A DNA stretch of 6,938 bases from an uncultured Erysipelotrichaceae bacterium (lineage in GTDB: Bacteria > Bacillota_I > Bacilli_A > Erysipelotrichales > Coprobacillaceae): contig CALDMQ010000047.1 of NCBI GenBank assembly GCA_937917505.1, positions 1 through 6,938 on the forward strand. The letters run 5' to 3'. Positions 1 through 5,768 of the stretch are shown here, piece after piece (within the stretch, counting starts at the first letter, position 1; each line of letters begins with the position of its first letter). The position numbers and the translations under genes were made by a program. The notes beneath the pieces were generated by a model that saw nothing but the letters and a program-made list of their open reading frames with translations, was not told the DNA's origin and ran no database searches.

Positions 1-1557
1 TGTTTCTAATAATTGTGATAAATCAGTTTCCTCTAAATTAAGTGTAATAGCTTGTGATTCTAGCCTTGAATAATCTAACATTGCTTTAACAAGTTGATTA
101 ATTTTATGTGTCTCATTTTGAATAATATCAATATATTCATTACGCTTACTTTCATCCTGTTCTAATTGCACAAGTTCACTGAAACCATTAATAATTCCAA
201 GTGGTGTTTTGATTTCATGTGTAAAGTTAGACACAAACTCTTTACGAATATTTTCTAAATTCTTGACTTTATCAATTTCTTGATACAAATGACTAATCGT
301 CTTTTCAAGTTCTTTACTCATTATATCAATACTATTCGCCAAATCCCCTAATTCATCATGCCTAGACATATCAATTGGATAATCAAACTCCCTTCTTGCA
401 ATATGTTTAGCAGAATTTTCAATACGATGAATTGGTTTAACAATTATATAGGCAATACTTAAAGATATACCTGTAAGCAAAACTAATGAAAGAAGATATG
501 TTGATGAATTATCAAGCATAAATTGTCTCAAGGAATTTTTTGTCAATTCAGTATACTCCTTTGTCACAATCACATAACCTAATAAACACTTTTGTTTTAA
601 TTCATCATCAGTCTGATTCTCTTTCATTTGCATTTGATTATAAGTAACCATATCATAAATAGGTAACAAAATAGACGAATAATCCTTCCCATTATAACGA
701 TAATTATCTAACAAATAATAATCCCCATAACTTGTACTATAGAAAAGATACTCTTGTTTTACATATTGGTTAAAGTTTTTTTGAAGTTGATAACGAACAC
801 CTTTAATCGCATCTCGATAATCAACCACTACAGCCTGCTTATTATCCGTTGCCATATGTGAATAAGATCCATAAGTAATCATTTGCTTATTGTTACCAAA
901 AAACACTTCTTTATTTTGACTTGAATAAAAAGCTAAGGTACCAGTAATTTCTATAGCATCTTTTGAATTTCCATGATCTATTACAACGTCATCTTCTATT
1001 TGTATTTTTTTTATATCAATATCTCTAAACTCATTATTTTGCGTAAACTTTGTTTCTTTCTCAAAAACAACATCAATCTTAACTTTTAACATTTCTTTAC
1101 CATTTGTCATATATTCCTCTAACAAATCAATATCCTTATCATCCATATTATTCAAATAAAGATAAATTGGTAAATTCTGAGGCCAATCCTCCTGTGTATC
1201 AAACGTTTTAGGAGTCATACAAAGCAAAGTCTCAGAAATTGTTTCTCGAGATATATCCAAAATCTTTCCTTGTGGTGTTACTAAACTCTTAATCAAATTA
1301 TAATTTCCATAAAGTGCATGATCATAAAGAGCTAAAAATTCATCAGAATCAAGACCATAACTTTCATAATTATTTAAATTAGAATAATCTTTAGAAAACT
1401 TATCTAGATTTCTAGTAATTATTTCAGCATCAGACTCAATGGTATTTTTACGATAACGTTCAATCCCCAATCGTATTTCATTACCTAAAATCAATGCAAA
1501 TGCTATAATAACAATGGCTGTTATTTTTACAATAAGACTTAAATGATATTTACGCAT
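1..1557 (-). CDS. Membrane sensor histidine kinase, C-terminus cut off by window edge
   Basis: This is the sensor half of a two-component system; 519 codons read open to the left edge. Residues about 5-25 form a first membrane helix. Residues about 26-350 form a large extracytoplasmic domain that I do not recognise. Residues about 353-374 form a second helix, followed by a HAMP-like linker (about 375-427) and the dimerisation/phosphoacceptor helix with the H-box HEIKTP, the phosphorylated His being His447. The ATP-binding domain (N, G1 and G2 boxes) must lie outside the window. The ATG at 1557 is preceded by AAAGGG inside the end of the upstream response-regulator gene. Only 4 nt separate the two genes, so they are co-transcribed and probably translationally coupled. 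The size of the sensor domain, about 325 residues, suggests an extracellular or envelope signal. The ligand cannot be told from sequence. Confidence 0.93.
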   Translation of the reverse strand, partial: MRKYHLSLIVKITAIVIIAFALILGNEIRLGIERYRKNTIESDAEIITRNLDKFSKDYSNLNNYESYGLDSDEFLALYDHALYGNYNLIKSLVTPQGKILDISRETISETLLCMTPKTFDTQEDWPQNLPIYLYLNNMDDKDIDLLEEYMTNGKEMLKVKIDVVFEKETKFTQNNEFRDIDIKKIQIEDDVVIDHGNSKDAIEITGTLAFYSSQNKEVFFGNNKQMITYGSYSHMATDNKQAVVVDYRDAIKGVRYQLQKNFNQYVKQEYLFYSTSYGDYYLLDNYRYNGKDYSSILLPIYDMVTYNQMQMKENQTDDELKQKCLLGYVIVTKEYTELTKNSLRQFMLDNSSTYLLSLVLLTGISLSIAYIIVKPIHRIENSAKHIARREFDYPIDMSRHDELGDLANSIDIMSKELEKTISHLYQEIDKVKNLENIRKEFVSNFTHEIKTPLGIINGFSELVQLEQDESKRNEYIDIIQNETHKINQLVKAMLDYSRLESQAITLNLEETDLSQLLET

Positions 1558-1561
1558 TTAT

Positions 1562-2221
1562 TTACCCTTTAACATCAAACATATATCCAATTTTAACAAC
1601 TGTATGAATATACGCTGATGCAACTCCTATTTTCTTTCTTAATTTTTTAATATACGTATCCACAATACGTTGATCACCATAATAATCATAACCCCATAAC
1701 GCATCTAATAGTTGATCACGAGATAAGATTTTACTTTTGTTTTCAATCAAATAAACCAAAAGTTGATATTCTTTATGTGATAAAGCTACAGGTTTATCTT
1801 GTATTAATACTTCATGAGTATCTGTATCAATACAAATAACTCCTTCTACTAATCGAGACGATTGCTTTTTTAGCCTTTTTAATAAAGCATGACACTTTGC
1901 ATAAAGAAGTGATGGTGTAAATGGCTTAGATATAAAATCATCTGCACCTAATTCATAACCTTTTAATTTATTCTCATCTTCGCTCAATGCACTAATAAAT
2001 AAAATAGGCACTTCACTCTTTTGACGTATAAGTTTACAAACTTCATATCCATCAATTCCAGGCATCATAATATCTAATAAGACAATATCAAAACTCTCAT
2101 CAAGTAATGTTAATGCTTCATACCCATCGCACGCTTCAACGACCTCTGCTTCTTGTTTATGAAAGTATTCTTTAATAAACATACGTATTAATTTTTCATC
2201 TTCAGCCAATAGCACCTTCAT
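1562..2221 (-). CDS. OmpR/PhoB-family response regulator
   Basis: This 219-residue DNA-binding response regulator is the partner of the kinase gene that follows. The receiver domain (about 1-115) carries the acidic pair E7/D8, phosphoacceptor Asp50 in LLDIMMPG, the switch Ser77 and the conserved Lys99 in SKPF. A winged-helix DNA-binding domain (about 125-217) includes LSHKEYQLL, a recognition-helix region around VDTYIKKLRKK and a C-terminal IGYMF hairpin, which place it in the OmpR/PhoB subfamily. All catalytic positions are intact. The ATG at 2221 has GAGGTG five bases upstream. Members of this subfamily bind tandem direct repeats of about 11-bp period, and its own promoter contains such a repeat (TTCATA twice, 11 bp apart), so autoregulation is likely. 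Regulon and stimulus are unknown. It resembles many PhoP/VanR/CssR-like regulators, and I cannot assign a name. Confidence 0.96.
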   Translation of the reverse strand: MKVLLAEDEKLIRMFIKEYFHKQEAEVVEACDGYEALTLLDESFDIVLLDIMMPGIDGYEVCKLIRQKSEVPILFISALSEDENKLKGYELGADDFISKPFTPSLLYAKCHALLKRLKKQSSRLVEGVICIDTDTHEVLIQDKPVALSHKEYQLLVYLIENKSKILSRDQLLDALWGYDYYGDQRIVDTYIKKLRKKIGVASAYIHTVVKIGYMFDVKG

Positions 2222-2233
2222 AGCAACACCTCA

Positions 2234-2276
2234 TTTCATAACTATTATATACCAAAAATATGAATAAGTTATGAAA
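2234..2276. repeat. Perfect 10-bp inverted repeat around the regulator promoter
   Basis: TTTCATAACT at 2234-2243 and AGTTATGAAA at 2267-2276 are exact reverse complements separated by 23 bp (33 bp centre to centre, about three helical turns). One arm contains the upstream TTCATA half-site of the promoter box. The other covers the predicted transcription start and carries TTCATA in the opposite orientation. It could be a third, inverted binding half-site used for negative autoregulation. An RNA hairpin is unlikely because one arm lies upstream of the predicted transcript start. Confidence 0.6.
2244..2275 (-). promoter_or_regulatory. Promoter of the response regulator-kinase operon with 11-bp direct-repeat box
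   Basis: On the minus strand TTCATA occurs at 2275-2270 and again at 2264-2259, 11 bp apart. A 9-nt gap follows, then TATAAT at 2249-2244. An overlapping reading gives an extended -10, TG-G-TATATA. The place where a -35 box would fall (2272-2267, ATAACT) matches TTGACA at only 3 of 6 bases and lies inside the repeat, as in promoters driven by PhoB-like activators. The predicted transcript start is near 2237, about 15 bases before the start codon. The same geometry recurs at 6390-6421 (+) and 5595-5626 (-). Confidence 0.7.
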
Positions 2277-2304
2277 AAAGATGATTTTATATAAACCATC
2301 TTTT
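2274..2304 (-). terminator. Rho-independent terminator of the prfA-prmC-acetyltransferase operon
   Basis: Read on the minus strand, the arms AAAAGATG (2304-2297) and CATCTTTT (2283-2276) pair. A G-U pair and three A-U pairs extend this to a 12-bp stem around a 5-nt loop (2292-2288). A run of six T (2279-2274) forms the end of the stem and the tail. The hairpin begins within the stop codon of the acetyltransferase gene and ends at the regulator box, so the two transcription units are packed without spacer. The AT-rich stem makes moderate efficiency likely. Confidence 0.75.
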
Positions 2305-2794
2305 ACAATTTCTTTAAATATCCCACATCATCATAGAAATAAGATTTATCAAACTGATAAAACCCTAACTTCTTTAATAAATGTATTGAGCGTACATTAT
2401 CTTGATAAACATAACAAATAACCTTCTTCATATGATACGTTTCTTTCATATAAACAAGAAACGCATCAATCATTTCATAAGCATAACCTTGATTCCAATA
2501 AAGACTATCAAATGTATACCCTAAAACAAAAACACTTTTATTCACAATCTCTACAAATAAATCACCAATCATAAAATTAGTTTTTAAAGTAATAGCTAAA
2601 TGATAATCTGTTTTAGGACAATTATAGACTGTAATCCTTTCACATTCCATAATCCTATTTTTAGCTTCATTATAAGAATAATGTTCCCATGATTGATACT
2701 TAGCAACCTCTGCTTTATTACGATATTCACTCATACGCCAAGCATCATTTTGATTTAACTTACGCAAATAAAGTCTATCTGTTTCTAATATCAT
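2303..2794 (-). CDS. GNAT-family N-acetyltransferase (RimJ/RimL-like)
   Basis: This 163-residue protein is predicted to transfer an acetyl group from acetyl-CoA to an amine. The N-terminal ETDRLYLRKLNQNDA matches the usual opening of RimJ/RimL-type acetyltransferases. The acetyl-CoA-binding motif A appears around residues 91-112 (LGYTFDSLYWNQGYAYE, with the Q-x-x-G-x-A-type loop in NQGYAYE). Motif B follows as DNVRSIHLLKKLGFY at about 132-146. The length is normal and complete. Its ATG overlaps the prmC stop in an ATGA junction and has AAAGGA six bases upstream inside prmC, so translation is coupled. The operon partners act on translation termination, so a ribosomal or translation-factor substrate is conceivable, but this is inference. 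RimJ/RimL-like proteins in Firmicutes also acetylate antibiotics, polyamines or unrelated peptides. Confidence 0.9.
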   Translation of the reverse strand: MILETDRLYLRKLNQNDAWRMSEYRNKAEVAKYQSWEHYSYNEAKNRIMECERITVYNCPKTDYHLAITLKTNFMIGDLFVEIVNKSVFVLGYTFDSLYWNQGYAYEMIDAFLVYMKETYHMKKVICYVYQDNVRSIHLLKKLGFYQFDKSYFYDDVGYLKKL

Positions 2795-3654
2795 AGTTCG
2801 TCCTTTAAGTGATAATAAATAAATAGCATACGATCTTTTCCATTTATATCCTTAATAATTTCATAAGGTGTATTTGGAAAATAATGTTCTACAGCTTCTT
2901 CCATAATTTCTCTTTGATCAAATCCCATTTCAAAAGCTAACAAAGCTCTTTCTTTTAATAAAGGTTGAACAGTTGCAAAGATTTGACGATAGAAATACAA
3001 ACCATCACTACCACCAAACAATGCAACATGAGGTTCATTATCCTTTACAACACTTTCAATATCTTGATTTTGAGGAATATAAGGAGGATTTGAAACAAAG
3101 ATATCCACTTTTACACCTCTATCCAATAAAGGTTGAACCATATCCCCTTGATAAAACTCTACATTTGCTCCTAAGTTTTGAGCATTCTCTCTAGCAACTT
3201 CTAACGCTTCTTCACTAATATCTGTCGCTACAACATGAAGTTTCTTTTCTTCTAATGCCAGTGAAATCGCAATCGCTCCTGATCCTGTTCCGACATCACA
3301 TAAGTCAATATTTTCATAATCTTCAAAATAATCATCAATACGATATAAAATATTTTCTACCAATTCCTCTGTTTCATAACGTGGAATTAAAACATTTTCA
3401 TTGACAATAAAATCTCTTGAAAAGAAAGTTTCTTTCCCTTTGATATATTGAATAGGCTCTCCAGCCATATATCTTTTCATTCCTGCTTGAAATCGTTCAA
3501 ACAATTCATCATCAATTTCCTCATCCATCATCAAATATAATTGATGAGGTTCTTTTTGAGCCAAATGATAAAACAATACCTTTGCAACATTACAATCTTT
3601 ATCTTTTTCATCCAATAAAGCTTCACTTTGACGAATCAATTCTCTAACAGTCAT
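2791..3654 (-). CDS. prmC: Release factor glutamine N5-methyltransferase PrmC (HemK)
   Basis: PrmC methylates the glutamine of the GGQ motif in release factors 1 and 2 using S-adenosylmethionine, which improves peptide release at stop codons. The 287-residue protein has the usual length. An N-terminal helical substrate-binding domain (about 1-75) ends in GEPIQYIKG. The Rossmann methyltransferase domain carries PRYETE (91-96), the SAM-binding DVGTGSGAIAI (120-130) and the diagnostic NPPY motif (189-192) that grips the substrate glutamine, followed by ALFGGSDGL. Its start codon overlaps the prfA stop (TAATG), with AGGAG about ten bases upstream inside prfA. It is therefore coupled to the gene for its own substrate, RF1, whose target residue is Gln235. 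No defects are seen. Confidence 0.97.
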   Translation of the reverse strand: MTVRELIRQSEALLDEKDKDCNVAKVLFYHLAQKEPHQLYLMMDEEIDDELFERFQAGMKRYMAGEPIQYIKGKETFFSRDFIVNENVLIPRYETEELVENILYRIDDYFEDYENIDLCDVGTGSGAIAISLALEEKKLHVVATDISEEALEVARENAQNLGANVEFYQGDMVQPLLDRGVKVDIFVSNPPYIPQNQDIESVVKDNEPHVALFGGSDGLYFYRQIFATVQPLLKERALLAFEMGFDQREIMEEAVEHYFPNTPYEIIKDINGKDRMLFIYYHLKDEL

Positions 3655-4730
3655 TAATTTTCTTCTCCTGCAAGTTTAAGACGTTGATCTTCGTTCACTA
3701 ATGCTTCAATCACATCTTCTAACTTCCCTTCCATGATACGATCTAATTGTTGGATAGTTAATCCAATACGATGATCAGTCACACGGTTTTGAGGATAGTT
3801 ATAAGTTCTAATCTTTTCAGCACGATCCCCACTACCAATTTTATTACGTCTTTCACTACCAATTGCTTCTTCTTGTTCACGAAGCTTCATTTCGTATAAT
3901 TTTGTACGCATTGCACGCATTGCCTTGTCCTTATTATCATGTTGACTTCTACCATCTTGAGAAGTTGTCACAACTCCTGTAGGAATGTGTGTGATACGAA
4001 CAGCTGAATCTGTTTTATTAATATGTTGCCCACCAGCTCCTGATGCACGATATGTATCAATTCTTAAATCATTTGGATTTAATTCAAAATCAACTTCTTC
4101 AGCTTCTGGCATAACAAGAACTGTCGCAGTTGATGTATGCACACGCCCTTGTGTTTCTGTCTTAGGAACACGTTGAACACGATGTGAACCTGATTCAAAT
4201 TTTAACTTAGAATAAACACCTTCACCTTTAATCATAAATGAAATTAAAGCATAACCACCCGCTTCACTTTCTTGAGCTTCCATGATTTCAATCTTCCATC
4301 CTTGTGATTCTGCGTATTTCACATACATACGATATAAATCACCAGCAAAGATATTTCCTTCATCTCCTCCAGCTGCTCCACGAATTTCTACAATAACATT
4401 TTTATTATCATTTGGATCTTTAGGAATTAATTCTAAGTGAAGTTGTTCTTCAATAAGAGGTTTCTTTTCTTCTAATTCACTTAATTCTAATTCTGCCATT
4501 TCCTTGATTTCAGGATCTTTTTCACTCATCAATTCTTTTGCTTCTTCGATTCCACTTAATATTTTTTTATACTCTTCATATAAATGATATGCTTTTTCTA
4601 AAGTTGCTTGCTCCTTTGACACTTCTGTCATTCTTTGAACATCACTCGCAATACTTGGATCCATTAAAATTTCATTTAATTCTTCATAACGTCTTGCAAT
4701 TGTCTCTAATCTTTCTATCATATTATTCAT
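3654..4730 (-). CDS. prfA: Peptide chain release factor 1
   Basis: RF1 recognises UAA and UAG in the ribosomal A site and triggers hydrolysis of peptidyl-tRNA. The 358-residue protein is full length. Helical domain 1 (about 1-105) is followed by the codon-recognition domain with HRVQRVPKT, where Pro189-Lys-Thr191 is the P-x-T signature of RF1 (RF2 has SPF instead). The catalytic loop is SGAGGQHINKTDSAVRITH with GGQ at 233-235, and the C-terminal part contains RTYNYPQNRVTDHR. The ATG at 4730 has GGAGG seven bases upstream. A second in-frame ATG three codons later is less well placed. It is the first gene of prfA-prmC-acetyltransferase, with stop/start overlaps at both junctions. In many Firmicutes tdk lies directly upstream; here a reversed HAD gene separates the two. 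Confidence 0.98.
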   Translation of the reverse strand: MNNMIERLETIARRYEELNEILMDPSIASDVQRMTEVSKEQATLEKAYHLYEEYKKILSGIEEAKELMSEKDPEIKEMAELELSELEEKKPLIEEQLHLELIPKDPNDNKNVIVEIRGAAGGDEGNIFAGDLYRMYVKYAESQGWKIEIMEAQESEAGGYALISFMIKGEGVYSKLKFESGSHRVQRVPKTETQGRVHTSTATVLVMPEAEEVDFELNPNDLRIDTYRASGAGGQHINKTDSAVRITHIPTGVVTTSQDGRSQHDNKDKAMRAMRTKLYEMKLREQEEAIGSERRNKIGSGDRAEKIRTYNYPQNRVTDHRIGLTIQQLDRIMEGKLEDVIEALVNEDQRLKLAGEEN

Positions 4731-4753
4731 ACACTAACCTCCAAATCTTTACC

Positions 4754-4782
4754 ATTATAATATAAACATGTGAAATAATCAA
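4754..4782 (-). promoter_or_regulatory. Housekeeping-type promoter of prfA
   Basis: On the minus strand TTGATT (4782-4777) lies 17 bp upstream of a perfect TATAAT (4759-4754). The predicted start is near 4747, giving a leader of about 15 nt that contains the GGAGG site at 4742-4738. Unlike the regulator promoter, it has a recognisable -35 box and no TTCATA repeat. Confidence 0.7.
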
Positions 4783-4846
4783 AATAATAATGCTTTATTC
4801 TTCGTATCTTTTTGATATTTTTCTTTTATTTTTACTCTATTACTTT

Positions 4847-4852
4847 TATAAT
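4847..4852 (+). promoter_or_regulatory. -10 box of the HAD gene promoter
   Basis: A perfect TATAAT lies 34 bases upstream of the preferred start codon at 4887. No good -35 box is present at 16-18 bp: the hexamer at 4824-4829 is TTTTAT, and the better TTGATA at 4812-4817 is 29 bp away. The promoter is divergent from that of prfA, with about 95 bp between the two -10 boxes. It may be weak or need an activator. Confidence 0.5.
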
Positions 4853-4886
4853 AGTATCAATAAGATAATGAAGTGGAGGTATGAAA

Positions 4887-5549
4887 ATGATAAAAGCTGT
4901 TATTTTCGATATGGACGGTTTGATGATTGACAGTGAAAGAGTCACTTTTGAAGGTTATCAAAAAGCTATGGGAGAAATAGGATTAGATATAAGTAAAGAA
5001 TTTTATGTCACACTTTTAGGACGTACTGTACCTGTTGCTAAAAAGTTGTTTCAAGATGTCTATGGTGATGATTTTGACTTAGATTCAGTGATTCCTTTAG
5101 TTCATCAATATATGGCAGATTTATTTGACAACGAAGGTGTTCCTATCAAAAAAGGACTATTGCCTTTATTAAAATATTTAAAAGAAAATGGTTATAAAAC
5201 AATTGTTGCGACATCAAGCCAACGTAAACGTGTTGATCATATTTTAGAACTTGCTCAAATTAGTCAATATTTTGATGATTCTATTTGTGGAGATGAAGTT
5301 GAACATGGGAAACCTGATCCAGAAGTATTCTTACGTTCTTGTCAAAAGTTAGGTGTTCAAGTAGATGAAGCCATTGTTTTAGAAGATAGTGAAGCTGGTA
5401 TTCAAGCAGCACATGCTGGAAACATTAAAGTTATTTGTATTCCTGATATGAAATATCCTGATGAAAAATATGCAAAAATGACAACTGAAATCTTTAATTC
5501 TTTAGAAAATGTCATTGATTACTTAAAACTTCGATTTCTTTTTTTATAA
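4887..5549 (+). CDS. HAD-superfamily phosphatase/beta-phosphoglucomutase-like protein
   Basis: This is a predicted cytosolic Mg-dependent phosphotransferase acting on a small phosphorylated metabolite. All four HAD motifs are present (numbering from the start chosen here): DMDG with nucleophile Asp8 and acid/base Asp10, the ATSS motif around Thr109-Ser110, Lys142 in GKPDPE, and the metal-binding LEDSEAG (Glu166, Asp167). A helical cap lies between motifs I and II (about 15-90), typical of the beta-phosphoglucomutase/phosphoglycolate phosphatase subfamily I. I prefer the ATG at 4887 because GGAGG (4875-4879) is seven bases upstream of it. An in-frame ATG at 4881 is only one base from that site and would add two residues. 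The protein has 220 residues and appears complete. It lies alone on the plus strand between tdk and prfA, with no obvious terminator behind it. The exact substrate cannot be assigned. Confidence 0.92.
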   Translation: MIKAVIFDMDGLMIDSERVTFEGYQKAMGEIGLDISKEFYVTLLGRTVPVAKKLFQDVYGDDFDLDSVIPLVHQYMADLFDNEGVPIKKGLLPLLKYLKENGYKTIVATSSQRKRVDHILELAQISQYFDDSICGDEVEHGKPDPEVFLRSCQKLGVQVDEAIVLEDSEAGIQAAHAGNIKVICIPDMKYPDEKYAKMTTEIFNSLENVIDYLKLRFLFL

Positions 5550-5594
5550 GTTATATATAAGGGAGGGTCATCAACTAACTTTCTTTACATTTTT

Positions 5595-5626
5595 AATATA
5601 TCTTGTCAATATGAATTTATTATGAA
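5595..5626 (-). promoter_or_regulatory. Orphan promoter-like element with the same 11-bp repeat box
   Basis: On the minus strand TTCATA occurs at 5626-5621 and 5615-5610 (11-bp period). A 9-nt gap follows, then TATATT at 5600-5595, which matches five of six bases of a -10 box. Spacing is identical to the response-regulator promoter. No ribosome site or credible open frame follows in the next 50 bases. Transcription from here would run antisense through the HAD gene toward prfA. It begins nine bases beyond the T-run of the putative tdk terminator, so it looks like the head of a separate transcription unit. Confidence 0.45.
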
Positions 5627-5634
5627 CAAGTTAT

Positions 5635-5672
5635 AAAAAGGGAGAAAGAGATGTTGGGGAACACCTCTTTCT
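5635..5672 (-). terminator. Probable rho-independent terminator of tdk
   Basis: Arms AGAAAGAG (5672-5665 read on the minus strand) and CTCTTTCT (5650-5643) pair perfectly. The stem continues through one G-U pair and four Watson-Crick pairs to a CCCC loop (13 pairs), then CCC and five T (5639-5635). On the plus strand the G-U becomes an A-C mismatch and no T-run follows, so the minus strand is favoured. The three C between stem and T-run and the distance of about 97 nt from the tdk stop are slightly unusual. Confidence 0.6.
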
Positions 5673-5683
5673 AAGGGATATAT

Positions 5684-5729
5684 GATAGATTTGAGGGGAA
5701 TCAATACTATCGTATTTGTCTTTCGACAA
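5684..5729 (-). other. Two further hairpins in the tdk 3' untranslated region
   Basis: Read on the minus strand, TTGTC-GAAA-GACAA (5729-5716) is a 5-bp stem closed by a GAAA (GNRA-type) tetraloop. It is followed by a bulged stem with arms GATAG (5711-5707) and CTATC (5688-5684), inner pairs ATTGA/TCAAAT, and a C-rich loop. With the terminator hairpin next to it, this makes three consecutive stem-loops in about 90 nt. The GNRA loop exists only in the minus-strand RNA. Function unknown; it could be a 3'UTR-derived small RNA or merely RNA-stabilising structure. Confidence 0.35.
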
Positions 5730-5768
5730 TATTAATATAAACAAGTTTTATGTCTTGAAAATGAACTT

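Noticed and set aside
2973..3194. Plus-strand open frame antisense to prmC
   Set aside because: It lies inside a certain gene, has no ribosome site and encodes a low-complexity sequence unlike a real protein. The same holds for the frames at 3985-4176 and 4538-4765 antisense to prfA.
4754..4773. TTCACA nine bases before the prfA -10, resembling one hexamer of the repeat box
   Set aside because: There is no partner hexamer 11 bp upstream (ATTTTG instead), and a normal -35 TTGATT at 17 bp explains the promoter.
4812..4860. TTGATA...TATCAA inverted repeat around the HAD promoter
   Set aside because: Six-base arms 37 bp apart in AT-rich sequence are expected by chance, and no longer pairing or second copy supports it.
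5522..5551. Terminator for the HAD gene at its 3' end (T-run in the last codons)
   Set aside because: The possible stem is broken (ACTT and AAAA pairs with a two-base bulge) and lies within the coding end. I could not support a terminator here.
5651..5674. Seven-codon open frame MLGNTSF with GGGAG upstream, resembling a leader peptide
   Set aside because: It lies wholly inside the hairpin arms that form the minus-strand terminator, has no gene behind it on the plus strand, and short frames of this size are frequent by chance.
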